Below the pieces are notes generated by a model. That model did no database searches and was not told the origin of the DNA. It saw only the letters and a list, made by a program, of their open reading frames with translations. Shown piece after piece: positions 35,095 to 45,110 of a DNA stretch of 64,000 nt. The number at the start of each line of letters is the position of its first letter. Position 1 is the stretch's first letter. Source of the stretch: Coprinus comatus (lineage: Eukaryota > Basidiomycota > Agaricomycetes > Agaricales > Agaricaceae); assembly GCA_034638255.1 (NCBI GenBank), contig JAWPGT010000004.1:1-64000 (forward strand). Reading direction: 5' to 3'. A program made the position numbers and the translations under genes.

Positions 35095-36002
35095 TTAGGT
35101 AGTGAGTTACTTATATGTAGGATTTGATTTAGGAGTCCTTATAACTAAATTCGATGTCGATGATGATGAGATCGAATCTTCTGGAATGTCCTAATTCAGA
35201 AAAAAACACATTTCTTCCAAGTGCTCAAACAAATTGCTTACAACATCTACTAATGTTTCATGGTCTCTCACAATCTTCAACCTTCCAGATGTTCGGGTTT
35301 CAATATTAAAATTCCTTTTCGAAATTTATGTTTCATAGGGGAATGTTCCTGAAAATCACCAACTAATGATCAAAACAGACAAATCGTAACTATGCATTTT
35401 GGCGAGAAACGTAAAACATGCAAAGGACATTGGGAATTGGTTAAACGTAGAGTAACTGAGTAATTGACATCGAGGAGGTAGTAGAACGTGCGGGAAGCGT
35501 AAAACGTCAACAGGAGTGATGAAAACATGAGAATGTATGTATATATTAAATTATATTGAGGTCCAAGGTGAAAGGCACTCAAAGTTGGAAAACGTTGCAT
35601 AGGTTGTCGTGAAATTTCCGATGAGAAAATATTACCGCTCCTAGTAATTGGAATATAAAAAAAAAACAAGAAAAATAGTCGAAAAAAGAGCAAAACACGT
35701 CGACAAAAGCAGGAATGTGCATGTGTACGCGAAAAAGCAAAAGCAAAAACAATATAGACAGCTTGAACAGATAGATATAGAAAATTGATGTTAATATGGT
35801 TGGACGCGGACGGTTGGTATAGATATGTAAAAAGGCGTAAAACAGAGACGTAAATGAGCGTTATGTGGTTGGAATGAAGAGGAATGAATGATGGACTAGT
35901 GGAAATGCAAAGAGATGACAGGAAGAAAAATGAAACCCAAAACAAAATATTAAGACGAGGGAAATGAAAATAATTGCTTGACTCATTAGATAGTTGGGAG
36001 CA
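35095..36002. other. Intergenic, kinase 3' flank and CDC37 upstream
   Basis: About 0.9 kb of AT-rich DNA between the CDC37 upstream region and the kinase stop. A 191-codon open frame at 35370-35945 (minus) is composed mostly of Phe/Leu/Ser/Tyr/Ile from AT-rich sequence and lacks any domain; I do not call it. It probably contains the upstream region of CDC37. Confidence 0.4.
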
Positions 36003-39000
36003 TCAAGCTACAACCATCTTTGAGAGTCTCTTAGAGCTCTTGGTAGAAGGAACCATAGCCTTAAACGCTCTCCTAACAAGTGACACTGTCGAATGGCTAG
36101 CATCTTCCTTCAAATCAACTGTCGAATCAGAGCCACACAAAATAACACCCATCTCGTCTGTTGAGACACCCCTCCTTTGTACGTCATCACTACTAACAGG
36201 AGGTGGCATAGGCGTCTTCGAATTCCTAAACAACGCTCGACTTTGTCTCTTGTTGACTGACGAGTTTGGCTGGAAGGAGACCGGAGGAGTAGATATGAAT
36301 TCGGATTGGTATCCTTTACCAACCCGTTTCACGCCGGAGGTAGCCATAAGGAAACGATCGTAGACGCCTTCCATACGTCGTTGACAAGGTGTATCGGGTA
36401 ATGCGTCTGACGCCTCTAATTTCCTTGGTGGGTACGGTTCAACATGACACACCGAGTCGTTCAAATCATCCATTGAACGGTTATCGATGTTATCGCAGGA
36501 CCTAATAGGGGGAGCAATGAAAATGCTTCTGTCGAACATCTCAGAGAGGCGAGGGTTGGGCTGGGGTTGAACAGCTGTAAAACGAGTCAGCTTGTAATAA
36601 ATACCAACCAAGATAAGAGCACCCACGTTTGTTAATTTCAGCTTCCAACTTGCTCAAAGATGCGATTCTTTGTTGCAAGAAGTTCCCTTGAGATAAACTC
36701 TTCTCTCTCCTCTTTGAAGGCGACATCTCCGCATAATCTCTCGACTTCTCGTTGGCGATTGGTGACTGTTCAGACATAGTTATCCTTCTTTGCTTAGAAG
36801 GTGTATGTATTTCCGGAATAACGAATCGGCTTGGGCCTTTGCTTGTAATTGCCGGAGAAGATAGTACACTCCCATCGGGGGTTGCGAGTCCATACCCACT
36901 AACACTGGTATTGAGACTTTGGCTTCCACCTTCTGGCGATGTGATCCCGAATGCCGAAGTTGTATCTCCCATGATGCTATTGTTGTAGTCCGCGAAAATC
37001 TGGCTGGCAGCGAGGACTTTACGGGGAAGGCGAGAGGAACGGTTGCTACGGCTTCCAGCAGTAACGTTCCGCTGATAGTTTCCGGATCTCGAAGAAGGCG
37101 CCACGGGAAGGGAGGGTAGCGGTGTGTCTAACCTTGCGGATGCTGCGAAACCTTGTTTGGCATCTTCAACAACTTCTGTATAATTATATCGTCCAGTTAG
37201 ACACAATCAGCCGAAAATCGACAAGCAATTTACTCACTCTCAACATTTTGCATCCAGATTGCTAATCTGTCTTTTCGAGCGTCTGCAGCGACTCGTTCGC
37301 TTTGAACCGCGTTTCGTACAACAGGAAGGGATGAATTAACTGTCGTAGCAAGCACGTCAGAAATTCATGACCTGTACAAGGTTGTGAAGTCAGCCCCACC
37401 TTCATTCTCCCAGGATTGAGTCTGGCTACCACCTCGGGCGCGAGGATACTGGAAGTCTCTTTTGAATTCTTTGGTATCTTGTATATCGGGGCTGCCATGG
37501 GCTGGAGTAGAGTGACCAGGAGTTTGAACTTGACCTCGTGATGCTTTGTATACTTGAACGGTTTTGTCTGACGTTTGTTCAATATTTATTCAACATATAT
37601 CGAAGAACATTCTCACCAATGGAAGCTCTAATGACATGACCAAATTTTTTGCCGTGGTGTTGGGGGGTCGAGCTTGCTTCAGTGCTGGCCTTCATGCCTA
37701 TAGAAAAGTTTAGGAAGAGGGAATGAGGTGAGTATCAAACAAACGACTGGTTAAAAGGAAGAGAAAAATAACCGCAGTGTACCTTGTGTAATCAACGGTG
37801 TTTGGCGAGGTGTAGGCAATGCACCGCTGTTAAACGCCGTGTTGGAGCTGACGAACAGATTCTCTTTGTTAACCTCAGCTTCCGTTGCTTCCTTAATGGA
37901 AATCTTCTTCTGTTTCTTTTGTTTCTCTTCTTGAACAAACCCTTCAAGCTGTTCATCTCTTTCTCTTTCTATTTCTTCCAACCTTGCCATCTCCTTCAAT
38001 CTTTCCCTCTCCCTTTCCCAATCTCTCATCCTATCCCGAACACTCGTAGATTCCTTGGCCATATTTTTCGTTTTGTTATTAACAATGGTAGGTGGCTTTA
38101 CATCTTCAGAATGACGACGCGCATTGGTGACATCACCCAATGCTCTTGTGATCTTTCCCTTTGTCGCGCCCATCACGGGTGACTTTGTTCCTGTTGGGAC
38201 ATTTTCATTTCTGGAGTTCAAAATCGCGCTAAATGGACGCCGAGTTGCTGATTTTGTTGGCAACGAGTAAGTATTTTCCTTTCTGGAAGCAGGTGTAACC
38301 GGAGGCGAAGCCTTAATCGGCGACAGAATAGGAAGGGGTGGTAGCATAGGCACACGTTCACGTTTCCTCGACGGCATGACTATTATCATTCAAATCAGAA
38401 TAAGAATAAAGTTTCCATTCAGTATTAGCAGTGCTGCTTACCTTTGCTTGCTGCCACTTTGGGCTGTGATCTCGACTTGGTAATTTGACGGTGTGCAAGT
38501 AACTCAGCACGCGAAGCAAGAGGACTCTCAAGACCTGGCGGAGAAAGACAACTTCCTTTGCCCGATTTTGTCGATGAAGGTGTCACATCCATTAACTTGG
38601 CCATATCCTTCTCGAATACCACGGAAGAAGTATAGCTCGATGATCTCCCTAGAAAAATATGTTAAGAAGCTAAAGCATGGCAGGATGGAAGCACGTACTA
38701 TGGGAGCTCACGGAATCTTGGCAAGGCCGCCAGTATTTGTCGGCCATTGCTTGTGATGCCGTACAGCGCAAATCAGCATTCGGAGCAATCATACGTTCCA
38801 GTAACTTTTCCATATCATTGGTCATCTTCCATTTCCCCACCCATTTTCCTTTCAGTGTACGCTGCCAGTATAACTCCAGGTCTTCCTTCGTGTTGAATTG
38901 TTCACCATCGGAATTTTCAAAGGGTGTTCGTCCTATGAGAATTTCGAAGAATGTGATGCCGAGTGACCAGACATCAGATTTTCGCGTATCGTGAGGAAGC

Positions 39001-40144
39001 CCCCGTGCGCGTTCGGGTGAAAGGTACTATGTCGCTTGTTAGGGGTATATCTAAAAATAGAGATCACGACGTACTTCAGGTGTTCCATATGAGAGGTTGC
39101 TATGGAATGCAGTGGGCGAATCCAAATCATATTTTTCTGCGAAGCCAAAGTCAACGAGGACAGGGACGTTCTTGTGTGATACGAGAATGTTCGCTGGCCT
39201 TAGGTTTCATCTTCAGTATGGTGGAGATGAATTAGTTTACATAAAGTGCCTCACTTGATATCATTATGAACGACTCCGCGACGGTGTAAGAAATCAATTC
39301 CTGAGAGTAGGAATCGGAACCATTCGCGTGCCTTGAGCTCTTCCACTTCAACCGGGACCAGTGTTGGTAGGTAAGTCCTAGAAGAGAAAACAAACGGTTC
39401 AAAGAATAAATAAACGGCGTGTAGGTGAATGCGCCCGGCAACGTGTTGCAAAACTGGCAGTACCGTTACTTACATAGTAATGAGAGCATAGGAAGGTGTA
39501 AGGACGAAAGAGTGAAACGGGATAATGGACGGGTGAGGATCGTCCTTGAAGTTTCGAACAATCTTCATCTCATTCCATCTATCCAGTCGTTAGTATTAGG
39601 TATATTCCGGAGTATAAAGTGCCTGTACAGAGATCTGACACGCGCTGCGGTGGTTGAAGTCTTGGATCTGTGGACTAGCTTAACGGCAATCTTCTGTCCC
39701 AGTGCGGGTGTTGCGCCTGAAGTGGAGAGCTTGGGACGACATAGCCAGACACTGCCCCAGTTCCCGTAGCCAATCTGTAGTAGGATTCATTAATGCCATA
39801 TTTTGTGCCACGATCAAAGCGTATTATCACCTCTTGGACGAATTGTAATCTGTCGGACAACGCTTGGTCAGTTATTGAGAAGACGTCGTTTGACCCTGTC
39901 GATGTGGTTGGCACAATTGGAGCCTCCATTGCGGGAGGAGGAACAACAGGACAGGGAACAAGCAACTAGGAATACGAACCAGCGTCCCTAATCTTCGAAC
40001 TATGCCATAACAACTCACAACAACGCGTTTCGTGAGAACTACGCGAACGCCTATTCCATCACGGGTTTGACATAGGCGCCGGCATGGGCGCCTCATGTCC
40101 CTCCGCCGAAGCCTCGAGGCATACAGGTTCGACAGCGTTGGCAT
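36003..40144 (-). CDS. Ser/Thr protein kinase with long disordered/coiled-coil C-terminal tail
   Basis: The kinase domain lies near the N-terminus (about 38700-39900). The glycine loop [14 protein letters not shown] is joined over an intron to DRLQFVQE. The catalytic Lys is in [10 protein letters not shown], the catalytic loop is VVHNDIKPANILVS, the Mg loop [11 protein letters not shown] and the activation end [13 protein letters not shown], followed by [16 protein letters not shown]. Catalytic residues (K, D, N, DFG) are present, but HRD is HND, so the usual HRD arginine is missing. The tail carries basic and proline-rich blocks ([20 protein letters not shown]), a charged coiled coil ([20 protein letters not shown]) and a conserved-looking end ([20 protein letters not shown]). 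The start at 40144 uses a phase-0 intron of 53 bases and is the least certain part; the ATG at 39930 is the alternative. I cannot name an orthologue. Confidence 0.82.
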
Positions 40145-40529
40145 CAACGGCCAGATACACTCAATATTGGGATACGGCAGGTTCTTTCAATAAGATGTAT
40201 TTATGTTTCGGGATTCCGCTGGTTGTAGAAGTGTAAAGTTCCATAGGCGTTAGTGCTCAAATGATCTCCACAATTTCAAATATTCAAATACTCAGCGGCC
40301 TCTTTCACAGTGCTTCCCTGGCATAACGCAGGATAGCATGTGGCAATTTGCAAAATACTACCACCTGAATCTTTGGGACAGCTACTCCAGTACATAAGTC
40401 AAGGTGATAAACGTGCGAGGCTTTTACATCATAAATACCGGTCTTTTCCATGGGATTCCCACGGTATCTCCCTAATAACGCCAGAGTTGGTTGGCGACAC
40501 AATCACTTTTCTTTTCTTACGAACAAACC
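40145..40529. promoter_or_regulatory. Divergent promoter, kinase / VDAC
   Basis: About 385 bases between divergent starts. The stretch next to VDAC is pyrimidine-rich (CTTTTCTTTTCTTAC just before the start), common in strongly expressed fungal genes. No other element is clear. Confidence 0.45.
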
Positions 40530-41572
40530 ATGTCTCTTCCTCAGCCCGTCCCCCCCTCCTGGAAGGTGTGTTCTTACTTGTTGCTGCTATTTTCTATAGT
40601 TAAGACCAGACTCTAGGATCTCGGTAAATCCGCCAGCGACTTGCTAGGCAAGGACTACTACTTCCATGGTGCTTCCCTGGAAGTCAAGACCCAGACCCCC
40701 TCCAACGTCGCTTTCAAGGTCGCCGGAAGCCGCGACTCCAAGACCGACACCATCTCTGGAGACATTGAGGCCAAGTGGACTGATCGCAAGCATGGTTTGA
40801 CTCTCACCCAAACTTGGACCACTTCCAACGTCCTCCGTACTGCCTTGGAGCTCGACAACCAAATCGCCAAGGGTGTCAAGGTTGATGTCAATACTTCATT
40901 GGCTCCCGAGAAGGGAACCAAGACTGCTACCTTCAACACTACCTATAAGCAGTCTGGTTTCCACGGCCGTGCCAACCTCGACCTCTACAAGGTTTGTTGT
41001 TTTAATACTACGAACTATATGTTAACTTACATCACGGTTCCAGGGCCCTACCTTCACTGCTGATGCTGTCCTCGGTCGTGATGGCTTGCTCTTCGGTGCC
41101 GAGGCTGCTTACAACGTCACCCAAGGCAACATCACCCGTTATGCTGCCGCTGTTGGTTACAATGCCCCCGAATACGCGGTCACCCTCCAAGCCCTCAACA
41201 ACCTGAACACCTACGCCGCCAGCTACTATCACCGCGTCAGCGCTGACACTGAGGCTGGTGCTAAGGCTCTCTACGACACCAAGGCCACCCATGGTGGTGT
41301 CGTCCTCGAGGTCGGAACCAAGACGTGAGTAATCGTAATCTGGCTGCCTGGGGCAAAACTCTGACCTTTCCTTTTCTAGTTACCTTGACAAGTCTGCCTT
41401 CGTCAAGGCTAAAATCAACAATGCCGGTGTTCTCGCTATTGGTTACAGCCAGGCTCTCCGCCCTGGCGTCAAGGCTTCCTTCGGTCTCGCCCTTGACACT
41501 CAAAAACTCAATGCCGCTTCTGCTACTGGACCCGCCCATAAGGTTGGCGTTAACTTTGTCTTCGACTCATGA
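40530..41572 (+). CDS. POR1: Mitochondrial outer-membrane porin (voltage-dependent anion channel)
   Basis: A 19-strand beta-barrel channel for metabolites of the outer membrane. The start at 40530 gives MSLPQPVPPSWKDLGKSASD, then LLGKDYYFHGASLEVKTQTP, the typical N-terminal helix and first strands. KHGLTLTQTWTTSNVLRTAL matches the conserved GLxxTxxWxTxNxL block. GPTFTADAVLGRDGLLFGAE (split by an intron at GP) and the final GPAHKVGVNFVFDS are present. The length of about 295 residues suits VDAC. Codon choice is strongly C-ending (GTC, AAC, CTC, GCC), unlike neighbours, which points to high expression. There are introns after the first exon, before GPTF and before YLDK. Confidence 0.97.
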
Positions 41573-41703
41573 ACGGGATGGGGCTATAGGTTGAAAGTAG
41601 TACTTTGCTAACATACTTTAATCTCGTTTACAATATCACTGAGTTTTTCTATATTGCAATGGAAGAAAGAAAGATGGAATGTTGTAGATTTATTTTTGTA
41701 TTA

Positions 41704-42986
41704 ATGTCGTCAGCGTCACATTTCTTCGAAGGTCACAGTGAGATTGCATCTCCAAGCGCGCATAGGCCATAAACCTCCCTCACGACACATAATATTACCA
41801 TCATCATCAGTTCCACGTACAGACTCCCCCCCTCCTCTCAAACGTACACGTCGCGCTGAAATGGACTATCATCATTCTCAGTCTCATCCGAATGGCGGAC
41901 ACAACCAAAAACACCTTCCCCCGCTTTCATTGTCCATCCTGGGGGTAGAGCCAATGGATGAATTTATCAAAGAGATTGCAGACTTTGTGCACCACATGAT
42001 TGTTGTAAGGGCGGCAAATATTCCGGGCAACGTTGAAGTGGAGGCAAAGGTTGGTGTTATCCGGGACAGGTCAACAGGGAGGAGGTTTGAGATGCCTGTC
42101 CTCGTCGAGACAAGTCAGTGCTTTCTCCATATCACTTCCTCTTGTGGGGTCATGTATTCAACATTGAATTTAGTTTTAACGCCGGATTTACCGGATATTC
42201 GATTTGAATCTAACATGTCTGCCGTATGTATTGGTTCATCTCATGCCACTCATTAATTAACGCAATGATAATAGAGCCAACACAAACATTTCAATAACCT
42301 CCTCAACAACTTAACAACAGCCTCTAACCAACCTTCACATCCATCCACGCCACTACATCACACTCATCAATACCTGAAAGACTCCTTCTACCCCGCCGAA
42401 CCCAATTCAGACAGAGAAAAAATCAGAGTGACTAAGGATGAAACGACCGGGACGGTATTGGAATGTATACAAAAAATTAGGTTGGGGGATTTAAACATAT
42501 ATAGTCCCAAGAGAAATGCGGATTGGAGGGTTAGTGTTAGTGTGGAAGTATCAAGTGAGTTTTTTCTCTTCTTTTATGAACTATTTGAAGTGGCATTTTG
42601 TGTTAATCATTTGAGAGTGGTTTAGAACCCCATCCGATTGGAACAGCTACGCACACAAGAAGAAAAGATAGATTGAGTTATGCACACGAGGAGTTTACTA
42701 TTGACTTAACACAGGTCACTTCCGCAATTAGTGCTAATTCTCCTGTGTGTCTATTTTTTCTGTCTCGCGGGATTTCTTGCTGAATGGTTTTTAAAAATTA
42801 TAGGCCCAAATGTCTTATGAATTGGAAGTTGAGATTTGTAGACCAGAACTTCTTCGCGCATCAGCACATCGCAGACTTGATCCTAATGTGTCTGAGCTTG
42901 AACGCTCTGCGTTTGATGAACTGATACGCGCCTTCGTGAATAATTCGAGAATCTTGGTGAGGAATGCCATTGACGGGTGGCAGTGA
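41704..42986 (+). CDS. CET1: mRNA-capping enzyme beta subunit (RNA 5'-triphosphatase)
   Basis: Nuclear enzyme removing the gamma phosphate of nascent mRNA before guanylylation; fungal tunnel-fold (CYTH) type. The domain begins MDEFIKEIADFVHHMIV and NVEVEAKVGVI, the latter carrying the ExE metal-binding pair of motif A. RRFEMPVLVET, PDIRFESNMSA and IQKIRLGDLNIYSPKRNADW follow, then a basic strand (HTRRKDRLSYAHEEFTIDLTQ). Motif C, MSYELEVEICRPELL, gives the second ExE pair. The C-terminal helix ERSAFDELIRAFVNNSRILV ends at the stop 42984-42986. The start at ATG 41704 (MSSASHFFEGH) needs an intron with donor GTGAGA; ATG 41861 (MDYHHSQS) is an alternative. It is 131 bases after the VDAC stop, same strand. 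Confidence 0.9.
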
Positions 42987-43190
42987 ACAGACAAACTATG
43001 TGTACAAAGGACTTTCAGACTCATTTTTTGCAGTATAAATAATTTGAATGCTGGGAAGTATAAAAATGAACCCACGGTCATGTATATATATTTAAGGAGC
43101 ACTTAGTTTGAATGGAAACTAGAGTATGAAAAAGGATCAAGAAAATACGAAGAAAATATTAAAAAAGGGGTATCGCGAACTTCACTTTTT

Positions 43191-44981
43191 TCAGAGACCA
43201 ACCACCTCAACCATATCACCATCATCCAAATCCGCCTCTCCAATTTCACTATCGTTAGACATCTTATCGCCGTCTACAGAAAGCCTAGGATCAGGAAGTG
43301 TTAGTTGTTCCACCTGCTTGCTGGTCGATGGTCTTCCCCTTCCACGTCCTCTAGCTGGTTTCGGGGGTGGGGGTGGGGGTGGAGGAGGACCACCTTCAGC
43401 AAAGACGTGAGGATATTGGTCGGCCAATCCGGCTTTCCTGAGGAAGGCTTTCACAATGGCTCCGCATTTAGTAGTTGGTCGGACGATGAGAGTGATATCC
43501 TTTGGGCTCTTGTTGGAACGGAGAACAACTTTGAATTTATCTCCTTCGGATTCAGATTCGGCGTCTGACTCGTTTTGTCGAGAAGGTGTGCCTTGTAACT
43601 GTGATTGTGATTGTGTTTGCGGTCTTGGAATCTCGTTGTCATTATTGTTATCATCATCATCCGATAGGTCAATGGTCTTTTGTGTACTAGGAGTCCTTGT
43701 AGGGGGTGGTTGTGGTATGGGACTAGGTATACGAATTTGGCGAGCCTGTTGACGAATATATTCGTATGTGTTCTGGAGACATGCAACTGGAACGAAAATT
43801 CCAACATTAAGTTAGCGGGATGAGATGTACAAATGAATAGCTCACCAAACTCTGCATCACCCCATAAATCTAGAGCGGCCGGTGTTGTTGAGGGGAAGAT
43901 ACGATTATGTCTGTAGCATATAACGAGATTACTGAGCCTGATTTGAGCATCTTCTGCCGTAGCGTCAAACAAGTCTCGAAACGGATCATCCTGAAGTCAT
44001 ACTTAGGACAAAAGTAAACAATTAAACCCTATGGCTTACTCTGGAAATTCGGTAAACAAATACGGGTTCTTTCTCTGATAAACTTAAAGGGTGTTTCTGC
44101 CATTTAACAGTGATATTGATCGCCTCACTATCTGACGGTATTTGTGAAATGGGTTTGGCTTGTGCATTGACAGCTTTCGCTATCCTTGCGAGTGCTGGGT
44201 CGAGTACGATAGTATCCGTAGATACATCAAAGTCATCATCATCTGGAATTGCGGGGGGTCGAGTAAGGGTTTGACTATCCAAGACACGACTATCATTAAC
44301 ATGAGTATTAGTGTCAAGGAACCAAAGAAGACGAGATCGAACCTGATTAAATTTCGCGCATTCTGGATTACAGAAGCAGGAACCTCAGGCGGAGGAGTGA
44401 TAGATCGCGAACGTGGACGTTCATTCTGGCGTTTACGTTTCTGCGGTGAGACCATCAACTTTGCATCTGATTCCTTCTTTGAATCGTCGAATTCACTGTC
44501 CGAGTCCGAATCTGAAAGACCAGCAGACAACAACCTAAAAATGGTCGTTTGGTTGGAGGGGACATAGGGTTGGAGAACTCAATACAAACCTAATTGCTTC
44601 TACTTTGTCATTTCGCCATCTCTGAGGCGTGTCTTGTTGTTTGGAACGTTTCCGAGCAGGGGTCCTTGGTCGATCCTCGTCCTCGTCATCACTAATATGT
44701 ATAGTTACTTGCAAATCGTCAGGACAAGAAACACGTCTACAAAGGTGCTACCACGTACCTTTATTTATCTCGTCAAGCTCCCTCCACTTTTCCTTTGTCC
44801 TTCCTCGATTAATCACAAAGAAGTCGTCATTATCATTAATTTGAAGTTCCGTAAGTGGCCCTTGAGATGATCCTGCTATTGACCCATCGTTCACGTTCAA
44901 ACCGGCCTGATTTACCACAGGAGGTCGTGCTTTGGCTCTGGGACGCGGTCGAGGACGAGGAGCTACAGCGTCTTCGGACAT
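43191..44981 (-). CDS. rad60: SUMO-like domain genome-stability protein, Rad60/Esc2/NIP45 family
   Basis: Nuclear protein of the Rad60-Esc2-NIP45 family working with the SUMO pathway in recombination repair. The start at 44981 gives MSEDAVAPRPRPRPRAKARP with an Arg/Pro-rich lead, then acidic disordered segments (LSAGLSDSDSDSEFDD) with basic patches (SPQKRKRQNERPRSRS). The first SUMO-like domain covers INITVKWQKHPLSLSEKEPV to LVICYRHNRIFPSTTPAALD. The second covers DKFKVVLRSNKSPKDITLIV, then TTKCGAIVKAFLRKAGL, ending EADLDDGDMVEVVGL, the family's C-terminal strand. Between its helix and last strands sits an insertion with nine prolines and RGRGRGRPSTS. It converges on CET1 (204 bases). Its promoter side is interrupted by the LINE at 45111. 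Family call good; choice among Rad60/Esc2 is nominal. Confidence 0.82.
43363..43388 (+). repeat. G5TG5TG5TGG tract (codes poly-Pro on the other strand)
   Basis: Three runs of five G separated by single T, followed by GG-A-GG-A-GG, encode consecutive prolines of the Rad60-like protein on the minus strand. The pattern is a strong G-quadruplex candidate on the non-coding strand. Confidence 0.7.
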
Positions 44982-45096
44982 GGTAATTAACAAGGTTATA
45001 TAACGTGGGAAAACTCACATTCATACTCAGTCACGCGACAGCCTCAACGTAAACAGTGGTCTATAAGTGCGCCACAAGTCGTACCTAATGTAGGTG

Positions 45097-45110
45097 AAGA
45101 GTATCCCCTC
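45097..45110 (+). repeat. Left target-site duplication of the LINE
   Basis: AAGAGTATCCCCTC, 14 bases, is repeated exactly at 47454-47467 after the poly-A tail. The outermost A's may be shared with the tail, so the duplication is 12-14 bases. Confidence 0.9.

Noticed and set aside
35081..35100. G run followed by GTTAGG, telomere-like
   Set aside because: Only one TTAGG-like unit next to a homopolymer; no tandem array.
35370..35945. 191-codon open frame on the minus strand
   Set aside because: Dominated by Phe, Leu, Ser, Tyr and Ile from AT-rich DNA. No domain, no splice context, and it lies in the flank between the kinase and CDC37.
41738..41860. Upstream extension of CET1 starting at a GTG
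   Set aside because: No ATG in that frame. A spliced start from ATG 41704 or a start at ATG 41861 explains the gene better.
43456..43752. 98-codon plus-strand frame with Cys and Gly runs
   Set aside because: Antisense to the Rad60-like gene; an artefact of its repetitive acidic/Gln coding.
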